From Adiantum capillus-veneris (Eukaryota > Streptophyta > Polypodiopsida > Polypodiales > Pteridaceae): a DNA stretch of 64,000 bases. Below are positions 45,951-56,826 of the stretch, in pieces. Below the pieces are notes generated by a model. It saw only the letters and a program-made list of their open reading frames with translations. It had not been told where the DNA came from and did not search any database. Numbering within the stretch: the stretch's first letter is position 1; every line of letters starts with the position of its first letter. The position numbers and the translations under genes are program-made. The stretch covers positions 15,028,309 through 15,092,308 of the forward strand of contig CM043959.1 in the NCBI GenBank assembly GCA_014529385.2, read 5' to 3'.

Positions 45951-46527
45951 ACTGAACTTCTCATATCCGACCATCAGAGTAGAAGCTTCTAGGAAGATGT
46001 TAGAAGATATGGAAGCACAGATTAGAGCTATTCGCCAGGACATTAAGGCAGCTCAGGATAGACAGAATCACTATGCAGATAAGAACCGTTCGGAAAGAAC
46101 TTTCAAAGAAGGAGATAAGGTTTTTCTGCGAGTCAGACCAAAGAAAAGCAACTTATCTCTAGGCAGATATAAGAAGCTAAGCCCAAGGTATTGTGGACCA
46201 TTCGAGATCATTAAGGTTGTGAGTGACCAAGCTTACAAGCTAAAGTTACCTGCAAACTTGAAGGTTCATGATGTATTCCACGTCATCTTACTCAAACCCT
46301 ATATTCCTAACCCTGATCAATTTTTAGACTCAGATCAGATAGTCATGCCAGCACAAGGAGTTCTCAAACTCCAACCTGACTATGTACTTGAAACAAGGGA
46401 AAGGAAGTTGCGCAACAGAACTATCACGGAGCATCTAGTAAAGTGGAAGGATTACCCTGAAGAAGATGCAACTTGGGAGGACGAACCAACGCTCATAAAA
46501 GATTACCCAAACACATTCTTGAGATGA
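45694..46527 (+). CDS. Fused ORF: Copia integrase tail joined in frame to Ty3/Gypsy integrase C-terminus and chromodomain
   Basis: The first ~85 codons (FVEDSVQPLLSCTRDSNVSS to ENEQARGMPKW) are the Copia A linker after integrase, matching 31505-31757 in copy 1. From about codon 87 the protein is of Ty3/Gypsy type: RAIRQDIKAAQDRQNHYADK, a GPFEIIKVV and AYKLKLP segment (GPY/F module), HDVFHVILLKPYIPNPDQ, and a chromodomain (EHLVKWKDYPEEDATWEDEP) that in chromoviruses guides insertion to chromatin. The ORF is open for 277 codons with no damage. The junction is at gccaaaatg. It probably arose by insertion or template switching. Whether it is expressed is unknown. Confidence 0.88.
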   Translation: MFVEDSVQPLLSCTRDSNVSSQDIYDTLLPFFSGGNTNVSSNEANIQPMGVFENVTDQPITDADVHDVPDEERAENEQARGMPKWPLNFSYPTIRVEASRKMLEDMEAQIRAIRQDIKAAQDRQNHYADKNRSERTFKEGDKVFLRVRPKKSNLSLGRYKKLSPRYCGPFEIIKVVSDQAYKLKLPANLKVHDVFHVILLKPYIPNPDQFLDSDQIVMPAQGVLKLQPDYVLETRERKLRNRTITEHLVKWKDYPEEDATWEDEPTLIKDYPNTFLR

Positions 46528-46557
46528 GGACATCTCAAATTTTTCACGTTGGGGAGG

Positions 46558-47700
46558 TTGTAAGATCTCTGACCCCGATCATAAAAGCACCATTGTACCA
46601 TGAAACGAACATAATAAAAAAAGTTACTATTTTTAGCAGTTTTCCAAATTCTGTCAGTGCCATGATGTTCAGAATGTTTTAAAGCTTCGAAATGTGAGTT
46701 AAAATAATTTTTGTAAAAAAATTCCAAAAATAGCAAGTTTTTGGTCACCCGACCCGTCCAATTTTGATCGTCTCGAAAAATTGCACCCGTACCCCAAATT
46801 TGAAAAAATGCATTTTCGGACCCCGGGGGCTGCTAAATATGGCAGGTACTCGGGCCAGTACGCCTTAGTTAGAGCTTGCTATAGTAATTTTCGGCATCAA
46901 AATCCGACTCGTATGACCCGTTTTAGCCTAGAACCAATTTTCCTAAAAATTGTCTGGGGAGGTACCGGGGGCCCGGGACTGTGTGGGAACAGGTTCCAGC
47001 CCACTCCAGATCAGCTTTAGCAGCTAGGGGGCGCCCTCTTGCTTTGTGGGAGTCCTGGGAAAGCTGCCAAGCCAGCAACTCAGTCTCTGAGCCAGTTAAC
47101 CAAGCCTACCTGACACTTGGAGGGCAGGGAACTGGACTTGCCATGCTTAACTGGAGAAGCTCCTAGATGCATTTAGCAACCCAGATCGATTTTCAGCTTG
47201 AGGAGGCCTATTTAAAGACCTGCACACACACACACACACACACACACTTATGCTCACACACACACAGTGCATACACACACACTTACACACATTGGGAAGG
47301 TGCTGCCGGATCAAACACCTTATGAAGAAGAAGCAAGGAGGGAGGTGCTAACGAATTTTCATCTCAAGAAGCTCGATTAGATCAAAAAATCGAGAATATT
47401 ACCAGATCTTAATCACGGTAACGACAGTTTAATTAATGCCATCTGTAAATCTTTTTCTCTACCATCTAAATTCCTCACTATTATGTTTATTCCTAGTCGT
47501 AATTCTCTATGACTACTCTCTAAATTCTCCTTATCCATATTCTATTATGTGATCATCATTCCATAGCTGAATTATCAGCCATTCATCACTCTCGATTAAT
47601 GATTAGAGCATAATTATCAGAATTTTCTCTCTCTAGGTAGCATAGTAATTAATCGGTAAGCTAGTAATTGTGTAGATTGAAGAGAATCACTCTTTTAATC
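46558..47700 (+). repeat. Ty3/Gypsy LTR (start clear, end uncertain)
   Basis: After the chromodomain stop, a purine tract (ttggggaggt) precedes TGTAAGATCTCTGACC, a typical Gypsy LTR start. A TATA-like ctatttaaag lies at about 47208-47217, followed by (CA)n at 47221-47247. The right border is not defined because no second LTR copy is in the window. Confidence 0.6.
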
Positions 47701-48106
47701 ACTCATTAACAATGAAGCTTAATTAAATTCATTCTCTTATGCATTAAGATGTAATTAAGGAGGAATTAATCTGTCATTAAGACTCTAAGAATTGGTTTTC
47801 CTCACACATATGCCTAAGGTAAATCTGCATCGTCTATTTGCCATGAAATAGTTTAATCATACTTAATTCAATTCTTTGGGAATTCCAATAGTGAAATCCT
47901 AATTATTCTTAATCATGTGAGTCGAATAATTATCTTAGAGCCGGTTCCCATAGGATTATGTGCCATCCTTAATGATTGCTTTATGAAAAATCTAGATCTA
48001 GCATATAGGAGGGATTAATTAATGTCACTAATCTACCCATTGGATTGTTATGATGCTTGCGAACCTTAGCTCTTTCTCCAAGCTAATCATTTAAAGTAGT
48101 GAGAAA

Positions 48107-48270
48107 TGGCCCCGGTTAAGAGGACTCGCTTTGGTGGAGCCCACGACCACAAGGCAGGAACGAGCAAGGTGAACGGGAAGGGAAAAGCTCCCATGGAAGA
48201 GCAAATACCGGCCATCTCATGGGCCATCGACGAAAAAATGGAAGAGGTAGATCATAATTTCATTCAAGTT
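48107..48270 (+). other. Small ORF downstream of the Gypsy LTR, possibly a gag start
   Basis: MAPVKRTRFGGAHDHKAGTS begins at 48107, is basic at its N-terminus, and stops near 48270 after a gag|gtagat donor-like site. If the LTR at 46558 served as a 5' LTR for a second copy, this could be its gag start. That is inference. Confidence 0.25.
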
Positions 48271-48541
48271 GTTTAATTTAACATTGCACATGTTTAGTTA
48301 GGAAAGAAAATATCCCCAAACATGTTGGAGAAATCCGACGGAAACCTCGGCATTGAATTCATTGTACATTAAGTTCTAAAGTAGGAAGGAAATGATTGAT
48401 GGGTATGCTGGTTGCAATTAGGAAAGAATGTCTGCTAGGGAAAATTTAGCTCGACATGTTCATTTTAATTCCAATGTTGAATCAGTCCTGACCCCCGTAC
48501 TGATCACAGGGGGCATAGTTCCTCGTTAAGGGCTCTTGAAT

Positions 48542-48660
48542 CCACGACTTGCTTTCTATGCGGTGGATACCCACGACTTGCTTTCTATGCGGTGGGAACC
48601 CACGTCTTGCTTTCTATGTGGTGGGAGTGTCCATGACGTGCTTTCTATGCGGTGGACATA
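48542..48660. repeat. Four tandem copies of a ~30-bp repeat
   Basis: ccacgacttgctttctatgc ggtgg and variants start at 48542, 48571, 48600 and 48631. Confidence 0.92.
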
Positions 48661-49314
48661 CCTAGTTGTATGGGCAGCTAGGCGACAACGGGAGGAGTGA
48701 ACTCTCGCTGGAGGGGGGATGTTGTACCTCCAGATTATTGGAACTTTTATGAATAAGTTTGAGTAGAATTTTTACTAGAATTCTGTCTTGGTGTTGTTTG
48801 CAATACTGGTTGAAGGGCTGTATTATCGAACAATGTGATTCGGAATTAAACACGGAATCTTTATGTTGAACAACCTTTGTGGTAGTAATTAGGTCACACA
48901 AGGAAGTGTGAGTGTGGGGGTGGAAAGTGGGGGCTTGGCTCAGGTTGCCAATGCCTACGAGATGGGTGGTCCCGATTGGTCGGGAACTCTCTGTCCCCAT
49001 TGTGCTTACTTTGATATTAGTAATACTCATTGCCCCTAGAGCGGTGAAATCTCGAGAGTACGTGCCTCTGAAAAATGGGGAAAAGGCACTCGAGGTTTCT
49101 CTCCTCTTGGAAGGTGGGTCTTAGGAATCCCTACATAGGTTAAATCACGCTTCCCCTACGAGGTGGAGCTAGATCTCCTTGCTAGTAGGCTCGAACTCAA
49201 TTCACTTTGTGATGAGAGATCGTCCGCTAGATGAACCCAGACCACTTTGTTTGCTTCCGCTATAGATCTAGTGGCCACCAGGTTTACCATCAGATCCGTT
49301 GTTGAGACGACAGG

Positions 49315-50095
49315 GTGGGGACCTCACAAAAGTTTTCTTTTCTTCGAGATTTACTTGGAATGGGTTTGAATCACATACCTGTGGAACTTCTAAATCCTAG
49401 AATGGCACTGTCCGCACTACTAGACTGTCTGGCTGACTTGGCCTTAAAGCTCCAATTGGAGCAACATATCCTAAAGGCTCTTGGTGAAAAGATTAAGACA
49501 AACTTGTTTCAAAAGGTCAGTCTTTTGTCTAATAAATGGCTCAGCTTGGATACTACTTGGGTCACTCAAAAAATTATGCAAGACTGCCATGAGCTGACTC
49601 GTGATTGGTTTATAGTCAGCCTAGATAAAGCTGCCAACACAATATCAGTTATCTGTAAAAAGCTTGTTTATGATGCAGCCCTAGTAAGGTTGGATGGAAA
49701 TGAATTTGAAAAAAGCAAATGAAACGTTAAAGGATGTGGCTTTAGCCTTGCTGAGGGATTTGTACAATATGGTATACGAGGAAACATCAAGTAAGCTTCC
49801 TGTGTTGTTCCTTACTTTTAGAAAACACAACCAAAAGTTCAGGTGGATTTTTAATCCTTCAAACGGTATCTTTTCTTGTGTTACAAAAGACGTTACTTCC
49901 TGCCTGAATCTAATCATGACAAAGGTTTGCAATCTTTGTGCTCAACGAAGAACATGCCTTAAAATATTTAGTGGTATAGAGTGCTGCACTTTTTTTGGCT
50001 TGCCATGGATTCATCGGAGGTGTTTATCAACCTACCTACGGATATCTATTGTATCTTCACCGCAGATATTACACTCACTTGAAATTTCTCTTTGA
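49315..50095 (+). pseudogene. Reverse-transcriptase-like remnant, possibly Penelope-like
   Basis: Frame 1 (49315-49722) reads FLRDLLGMGLNHIPVELLNP, then DWFIVSLDKAANTISVICKK. Overlapping frame 2 (49694-50095) reads KLPVLFLTFRKHNQKFRWIF, NPSNGIFSCVTKDVTSCLNL. The series LG-x-G-x-x-x-IP, a DK-x-A segment, an L-x-FRKH like the LPKIHK of Penelope elements, and R-x-I-x-x-P-x-x-G-x-x-S follows the N-terminal half of a Penelope-type RT. The catalytic YxDD part and a GIY-YIG nuclease are not seen. This assignment is from pattern recognition only. Confidence 0.4.
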
Positions 50096-50394
50096 ATGAT
50101 AATTTACTTGCACAAATAAGTTGTACCTTTGTGACATGGATAACAACTAGGATGCCCATGCATCACCTGCATACAAAGCCAATGCTAATAGAATGTTATG
50201 TTGTTTCTATGGGTGCAGGTGAGGGCTACTCTCTTTCGTTCAGCTTTAGGTTGCTTTACTATTTGGAAGATTGGCTGCTGGTTCGAAGCTTATGAATGAT
50301 TTTCTACCTTTTAGGATGGTGACTTGTACCAACGTGATGTTATTCATTTGTACAAAATCATGCTAGGCCAACTTGGCTGCCCCCTCGGTTCTTT

Positions 50395-50500
50395 TTTTGG
50401 AAAAAACTAAGTTCTTTTAGTCCCCACTAAAGGGACATCCCATAGGGGCCAAGGGGGTAGTCCTCTTTGAGACTACCCTTGATTTGCATCAATTCAAAAC
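50395..50500 (-). other. Hairpin-rich segment, candidate 3' end of the Helentron
   Basis: On the minus strand gggtagtctcaaagaggactaccc forms a hairpin (about 50456-50480), followed by gtccctttagtggggac (about 50420-50437), another stem-loop, and then taaaagaacttag. Helitron-type elements end in such hairpins. It lies 600 bases below the endonuclease stop. No cleavage-site copy is available to prove the end. Confidence 0.3.
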
Positions 50501-50849
50501 AACCCGGAGCCTCATGTGCAGCCCTTAGCTAGCACATCCTGTAGGTAGCATCTTCCAAGAGATGATGTCTTGAACACGAGACACATCAAGAACCTGTTGT
50601 ATTTTCAAATTCGGCTTTAAGCAAAACTTCCAAGGTCTATATTACTCATTTTTGAAAAGCATCCAAGAGGTCATGCCACACTCTAGTGCCACAAGAAAAG
50701 CCTTTTTATTTCATCTATTCAAAAAAATCTACCGCTTGATCTATATATCCAATTTTTGAAAAGGTCATGCCACACTCTAGTGCCACAAGAAAGGCCTTTT
50801 TATTTCATATGTTAACAAGTGATAAAATCACAAGGCCCGCCCGTTAGAA

Positions 50850-51015
50850 GACACATGTATATATATAGACATGTACACATATATATATATGATATATATA
50901 CATATGTATATCATATGAATGCATGTATATGCATATACATATGTATATACACACCGTATGTGCACGTAAAACAAGAATATTCTAAGAGGCAAAGCTAAAA
51001 AATATATATATTTTT
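50850..51015. repeat. AT-rich tract of TATA/CATATG repeats
   Basis: Alternating tatata, catatg and gtatat text with small palindromes, without coding potential. Confidence 0.7.
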
Positions 51016-51100
51016 TGTTTTTTTTGGTAGTGAGGAAGCTGACTCTATGGAAAGTACTGTATTCAAAGCGAAGATGTCAATGTAATTTGGGTTGGTCGAA

Positions 51101-51874
51101 CTAATGTTTAGGTAAAAGTATATGGATTGCTGAGTGATCTGACCAAAAACAAAAACGAGTGGTGGTTATCGTTGTGGGGGGGCAATTTTTGAGCCAAGCG
51201 TGATCTAAAGTTGAGTTGTAGATTGTTGTGATATCTTGTATGGCTTGAGTATAGTTTCTAGGTGCAAGAATGTTGGACAGTGCGTTGTAGTTAGCTGCTT
51301 TGGTATCGACATGGATGTTGAAGTCCCTGAGGATGATACTTTGGGTGGTGCGAGCAGTTCGGTTGGTGAGAGGTTCTAGACATGCCATCATCTGGTGGAA
51401 GATTGCTCTGGGAGATCTGTAAACATCAATAATTTGCAGTGCGGAATTTTCTGACAAGGCAAACGTTGCTTCGATTATCTCAATACCTGCTGCAGATAAT
51501 GATTCTATGGATTGTAGTTTGAGGTTTGATTTGTAGTATATTGACATCCCGTATCCATTGTGGTGATGAATGTGTTTGAATGTAGGTGCAAGGTGGTTTG
51601 TTTGATTATATTGTTTTGTTTCTTGGAAGCACAGGATATCTGATGAGCTGAATGCTAAATCCTTCTTTATGTAGTTTGAGTGTTTTTGCATGGAGACAAT
51701 GTTCAATGATTGGATAATGAGATGCGTGTGATTTTTTATGGAAGGACATGGATAAACTGATTGCCATTTTGCTTCTGCTTGAAGGCGTTGGAGCTCTTTG
51801 AGAACGGCGCTGTCGACTTTGATTTGGTTGGGTTGAATTGGGTTGAGGATGTGAAGGTTGGCAGGGTCTTTTAC
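51101..51874 (-). pseudogene. Endonuclease domain of the Helentron protein
   Basis: The frame continues directly from the helicase stop (VKDPANLHILNP) and includes an EEP-type nuclease: DILCFQETKQ, YGMSIYYKSNL, IIDVYRSPR, IILRDFNIHVD and FWSDHSAIHIL. The Glu of QE and the S-D-H triad near the end are kept, while the usual Gly of GDFN is Arg here. The only interruption from the helicase is the TGA at 51875-51877, where the Pif1 family normally has ALSR. Such domains in Helentrons resemble LINE endonucleases. Confidence 0.82.
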
Positions 51875-54800
51875 TCAAGATAAAGCTGTGTAGATCAACC
51901 CATGAGTCTTGATTCCCGAAGGATCGAAAGCAACTGCTACCATCGTGAGCCCTGGTGACCTGTGTATTGTGTGAGCATTTGCTGCCTGAATAGGGAGTTG
52001 TGTCCTAGAAACCATGTTCAGTGTGTTTTTCCCAACTTGAAAATCTTTTGTGGTTTGAAATATTGGTGTCCACTTTGGTTCAATGGTTCCGTGGTATAAT
52101 TGTTGATTGGTGTAACGTTGCTTTGCGCCTATGGTGGCGTCAAAAAATGCTATCCATGCTGTGTAGACACCCCGTCTAGTTTCAATAATTTTGAGTGTTC
52201 CGTCAGCTCCATTGACCAGGCCATCTGAAATGTCGATGTTCCCTGCACAGAGCTCCACTATCATGCCTGGCTTAAGCTCAAGAATGGATGCCAGTCCTGC
52301 TGTTGCTTGAGGATCATTTGGGATGACGAGATTTTTTGAGCATGTTTTGTGGTGTTTGTCTCGTGAATGGATGATATAAGACTGGCCAACCAAGTTCATG
52401 TAGATGAGGTGATTGTGTTGGTTCTTGGATTGGTTTGTGAAGAAGAGGTACGGTGTGTTGAATATGTTTGTTGGTGGTTTGTTGAAGGCTGAGTTGATGT
52501 AAGCTAAATCTTTGTTACTCTGGGTACCAGTCCTGATACGGTTGAGCAAAGCCACAAATTCTGTGTTTGTTTGGCGCATTGTTTCTTTGAGGTCATAACA
52601 TTTTATATGGGTGTGCCAAAATGAAGACCTCAATATCCCACAAAGTTTTTGTGGTTGGGCAAAAATCCATTGTTCACGCACAGGGCTTGCTTGGCAAAGA
52701 TCGCCACAGAAGATAACATCAAGGCCGCCGAATGGTTGACCATGTCTATGTTTGATAGTGCGCAATCTTGTGTCGATGATATCGAGTAACCTATTCCCAA
52801 TCAACGAAGCCTCATCAAAGACGACTAGTTTCAGATTTTTATATTGTAGCGAGAGTTCTGCCAGAGTGTTGTTCGATAGGTTTGGATTGTGTTGTATAAT
52901 GAGGGGCAGGCGCAAAGTTGAATGAATTGTTGTGCCACCCAAATTATACGTAGCCTTTTCTGTGTAAGCCATGAGCAATGCTGCAGGACAGTCAATGTCA
53001 TTCTCGACGGTTGTGTTGTAGTGTCGTATCAAACCTTGAATGATAATCTGGAGTGTGAATGTCTTGCCTGTGCGAGGACCTCCAGTCAAAAATAGGTGGA
53101 TTGGGTGTGTTTGGTGCAAACGTTTTCTCAGCATAATGTCATCAAATATTAAGCGCTGTTCGTAATTCAGCTTGTCGACTAGAGAACGGTACTCATCATT
53201 AGGAAGCAAAAGGGTTTTGGAGCTAACTCTAGGATGTGCTGCAGGAGGCCTTGAGTTTGGAAAATCTAGATTCACCTCATATTGGAATGCCTCTCCAGTG
53301 GTTGTTGAGCCTGAGTTGGACGGCGATGAATGTTCGTTTCTACCAGACACAAGCTCAATCGAGCAAAATTTTTGCTTGTTCCGAGTTATCTCAGAAATGT
53401 TATGCTCATATCTATCCCTCCACAGAGGCGTTGACTCCTCAAGCTGTTTCTCACAACCTGCAAATGGCAAAAAGAGCAAGCAAACCTCATGGTAGTGTCT
53501 TTCTGAGTCTTTTGTGGGGCTAAAATTTGTATATCTAATGATGCGAGGTTTCTTGTTTTTGTGCGGTTTGCCTCGTAGTTGAGAGTATTCGCTTGCAAAC
53601 TCTGCAAGGCATAGGTGTTGTAAATTCATTGGGCGTGAACAATATTTTGCCATGATGTCGTCGAAGAAGATATTTTCGTCATCAGGATGGAGAGAGTCCA
53701 GCATTGCTCTACGTTTTAACAGTAGTGTCCTTTGGTTTGCATAATCTGCATTTATGAATACGAACTGCCTTGAAGCGCTATGCAATGGTAAAGAAAGAGC
53801 AATGTATGTAGCTTGTTGAGATGAAATCTCTTGAGCATTAATCATAGCACTCCCAAGTTTTTTAAGCCTCTCCAATGTTTGAAGATTTTTTTGCTTGCAA
53901 GTGTCTAATGCGGTTTGGAAGGCTTTGCTTAGTGTGGAGTCATTTTTGGTCATATATGATGTGCAGTATGCAGCTGCTCCATGGGCGTTGAAGATAAACT
54001 GGATATCAGTATTGGCATCCCAAAGCGTAGACAACGTTTTGTTAAAGTTGTTTGTATAGATATCCTTGGGATCTCGTTTCAGCAAAAGTGTTGGTTCTGT
54101 GACTTTGACTGAGAGTGACTTGATGTAAGTTCCTTCATCCATGGAAAGGTAGTCCATCCATTCATCGAATGTCATGTTAGGAGAGTGGCCAAGCTCTACT
54201 AGTTTCTCATCAATCCTCTCCTTGTTTGCAAGTAGAGCCCTCTTTTTTTCTTCACTCGTCGCAATTGGAAGCAAGATTACTGTCTCCCTTGAGGGAGCAT
54301 GCGGGAAACCAAAACGACATGCTCTTTTTCTTTTCTTGCAAGCCTTGCGATGAGAATGTGTTTGTGCTCTCAACGTCTCATGCAAAGAATCTTTGTTGGT
54401 TGAAATGTATTTATCTACAAAGGCTATGACATCATCGTTTGTTGCAACGCCAAAGCATGGTGCGTCCTTGATCCAAATCAAGCCATGATCGTGTTGGCTA
54501 CCTCTGTGTTGGAACTCAGTAACAAAAAAGTAGTCGATGACTTTCCCCAAGATAGCACTATCTCGTTTTATCTCAAGCTTCATGGCTTTGAACCTATGAA
54601 CATAATATCTTGCCGTTGTAAGTGGATCAGCTCGGACAAGCGCTTGAATAAATGCAGCATTGTTTGGATAATCAGCCTCTTTAATCTGTGGATTCAGTTT
54701 CTTGAGGCAGGCTTGTAACGGATCCCATCTTTGTTCAGCACAGGAGAATGTCACAAAAAAAGTGGGATGGCCTAGTTGTCTAATCATAGCAAAGATATTG

Positions 54801-56689
54801 CGTTTGAGCTTGTTTTTGTAGTCTATTGATGTCCGCAAATTTTGGAAGTCATGGTAACCAATTTGTGAATTTAGAATTTGCTCAATGTTGGTGGTGGCCT
54901 GGACATCTTTTGCCTTGAGTTGTTTGCATTGTAGTTTTCCTTTTCGAAGCCGCACCCATATAGATGACAACACTTGCGAAATGACAATTTTCATTGTCTT
55001 GAAGAAAAGGTTTTCGATGTTGTTTGCAAACCTTTTGTCCTTATTTTTAAGCTCCCATTGTGCAACTTTTTGGTATTGCTTCTTCGCAAAGGCATGATAT
55101 TTCCTTTTATGGCCAAAGAAAAGGGATGGGAATGATAGCTCTTCACAAGCATCGTCATCAAATATGCTAAGTGGACTATACCCTTCACAAGGTGCCACAC
55201 TCAAGGCTTGACCATTATGGTCGACAACCTGTTGCACAAAGTAGATCCCATGGATGAGCGTGTCAAATTCTTCAACCTCTCCATCTTCGTTATTGTTGCC
55301 ATCAGCCACGTCACAATCAACATTAAATGAGAATGTGGAAGCCCATGTCTCATGCATGGAAGCTTCATGTTCAATGTATAATGGTGTTTCCAAGAGACGA
55401 GATAATGCCTCAACTACGTATGCTGGACGGATAGATCCACTTAAGTATGCATGGTTGTACTCTAATTTGCGCTTGATCTCAATGAGAATAGTTGCTCCAT
55501 CATGCATAAAACGAGGAAGGATTTTTTGCACTCTTGATAAATCTGCCATGACATTCACGATACTGCCTCGTAACCCATACTGACCTTTGTAGTTAAGCTC
55601 ACGTATTTGCGCGAAAGGGATGCGAAGCGAAACTAGACGAATCTCCATTGAATTCAGGTCTTCAACAATAGCAATTTTAGGGTTGAAAGTCATTTCACCA
55701 TGCATACAAAAGCGTGGAACTATTTGTTTTGAGAGAGAGTCCTTGCAAGGTTTGCACACTTGAAGTGTCTCAAAATGATCCGAAGACATGTTTAGTCGCA
55801 ATGTTTTAAGGGAAGAAGTGGTAGGACCATCCAATGGTCGCAAAGCTTTTTGAAACAGTAATGTATCACATGAGGCACATGGATGCATAGGTGCGTCATT
55901 TATGGATTGGAAAAATTTCTTGTGCTTATGCTTTTGTCGCTTTGAATTTGAAGAGGCGTGAGTTCGGGAAGTGGAAGCATTGCACATGTTATATATATAT
56001 ATTTTAATTTGATTCAAGGTGAGAGTAGAAAACACTAAAGCCTTGAAACGAGTAGCAATTTCCAGAGCTTTTAGTGCTGGGGTGTCATCTATTAAGTTTT
56101 GTAAAACGCATGTATCATTTTTTGACCACACACATCTGGTACGTTTGTGTTTTTGCAATGTTGGTGGTAGCACAAGCAAACCATTACTTGTGTCAAAGAG
56201 CATCAGATGAACGATTCTAGGAGAATTTGTTGCATCAACACAGCCAACTCGTTGACTCCCAGTGTAAGACTCTTCGTTAAAGAAATGCACAACACACAAG
56301 ACACCAAACATTTGAGCCACAAGTGAAATCAAGTTAATGCTTAAAAGCTTTGAAGTGGTTCTACTATTCAACCGCTCAAGCAAGATTTGTTGTAAATTTT
56401 GAGAACTAGTATCAACATGCCACACTTTCATCCAAATATTGTAAATCTCCAAATCATTTTCATGCAACATGAAGATGATTTTGTCGACTAGTCTTTGCTT
56501 CAATAACTCCAAAGAACATTCAAGTTTTAGAACGAACAAAAGAACCTTAAGCACATCATTATTGAAGCGGTCTTTTTCAAAGAAGGAGACATCAATTCCA
56601 TACACGAGGCCGTTGAACTGGAAACAGAAACTGTCACTTAGCATACTTGCGCAAAATGTAATCCAAACGATTAATTTGATGTGTTTCAA
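51875..56689 (-). CDS. Helentron Rep-helicase protein (1604 codons to a premature TGA)
   Basis: Rolling-circle replication initiator fused to a Pif1-type helicase. A zinc-type cluster (CASC, CKPC) lies at about residues 271-316 and a Helitron-N-like domain at about 520-750 with EFQHRGSQHDHGLIW. The metal-binding histidines are H733 and H735, with Asp between them where HUH proteins usually have a hydrophobic residue. The tyrosine pair is Y908 and Y912 in AYCTSYMTK. The helicase spans about 1170-1604 with Walker A GGPRTGKT (1203-1210), Walker B VVFDEAS (D1292, E1293), FCGDLCQ and THGLIYTALS. The frame is fully open for 4.8 kb, then stops at TGA in the last helicase motif and reads on into the endonuclease. 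CGA to TGA would be a methylated-CpG-type change. Confidence 0.9.
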   Translation of the reverse strand: MKHIKLIVWITFCASMLSDSFCFQFNGLVYGIDVSFFEKDRFNNDVLKVLLFVLKLECSLELLKQRLVDKIIFMLHENDLEIYNIWMKVWHVDTSSQNLQQILLERLNSRTTSKLLSINLISLVAQMFGVLCVVHFFNEESYTGSQRVGCVDATNSPRIVHLMLFDTSNGLLVLPPTLQKHKRTRCVWSKNDTCVLQNLIDDTPALKALEIATRFKALVFSTLTLNQIKIYIYNMCNASTSRTHASSNSKRQKHKHKKFFQSINDAPMHPCASCDTLLFQKALRPLDGPTTSSLKTLRLNMSSDHFETLQVCKPCKDSLSKQIVPRFCMHGEMTFNPKIAIVEDLNSMEIRLVSLRIPFAQIRELNYKGQYGLRGSIVNVMADLSRVQKILPRFMHDGATILIEIKRKLEYNHAYLSGSIRPAYVVEALSRLLETPLYIEHEASMHETWASTFSFNVDCDVADGNNNEDGEVEEFDTLIHGIYFVQQVVDHNGQALSVAPCEGYSPLSIFDDDACEELSFPSLFFGHKRKYHAFAKKQYQKVAQWELKNKDKRFANNIENLFFKTMKIVISQVLSSIWVRLRKGKLQCKQLKAKDVQATTNIEQILNSQIGYHDFQNLRTSIDYKNKLKRNIFAMIRQLGHPTFFVTFSCAEQRWDPLQACLKKLNPQIKEADYPNNAAFIQALVRADPLTTARYYVHRFKAMKLEIKRDSAILGKVIDYFFVTEFQHRGSQHDHGLIWIKDAPCFGVATNDDVIAFVDKYISTNKDSLHETLRAQTHSHRKACKKRKRACRFGFPHAPSRETVILLPIATSEEKKRALLANKERIDEKLVELGHSPNMTFDEWMDYLSMDEGTYIKSLSVKVTEPTLLLKRDPKDIYTNNFNKTLSTLWDANTDIQFIFNAHGAAAYCTSYMTKNDSTLSKAFQTALDTCKQKNLQTLERLKKLGSAMINAQEISSQQATYIALSLPLHSASRQFVFINADYANQRTLLLKRRAMLDSLHPDDENIFFDDIMAKYCSRPMNLQHLCLAEFASEYSQLRGKPHKNKKPRIIRYTNFSPTKDSERHYHEVCLLFLPFAGCEKQLEESTPLWRDRYEHNISEITRNKQKFCSIELVSGRNEHSSPSNSGSTTTGEAFQYEVNLDFPNSRPPAAHPRVSSKTLLLPNDEYRSLVDKLNYEQRLIFDDIMLRKRLHQTHPIHLFLTGGPRTGKTFTLQIIIQGLIRHYNTTVENDIDCPAALLMAYTEKATYNLGGTTIHSTLRLPLIIQHNPNLSNNTLAELSLQYKNLKLVVFDEASLIGNRLLDIIDTRLRTIKHRHGQPFGGLDVIFCGDLCQASPVREQWIFAQPQKLCGILRSSFWHTHIKCYDLKETMRQTNTEFVALLNRIRTGTQSNKDLAYINSAFNKPPTNIFNTPYLFFTNQSKNQHNHLIYMNLVGQSYIIHSRDKHHKTCSKNLVIPNDPQATAGLASILELKPGMIVELCAGNIDISDGLVNGADGTLKIIETRRGVYTAWIAFFDATIGAKQRYTNQQLYHGTIEPKWTPIFQTTKDFQVGKNTLNMVSRTQLPIQAANAHTIHRSPGLTMVAVAFDPSGIKTHGLIYTALS

Positions 56690-56826
56690 AAGAGACTATA
56701 CAAAAAAGAACGTTGTCTTGTGCAACGATTACAAAAGGTTTTTGAGGTGTTGACACGAGTTTCAACAAAAAAGGATTGAGGGATGTCAAGCATTTATAAT
56801 ATACAATCAAGGACAACAAAGTAGTT

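Noticed and set aside
48542-48660. CRISPR-like array of four 30-bp repeats
   Set aside because: The copies are directly adjacent with almost no spacer, so this is a simple tandem repeat.
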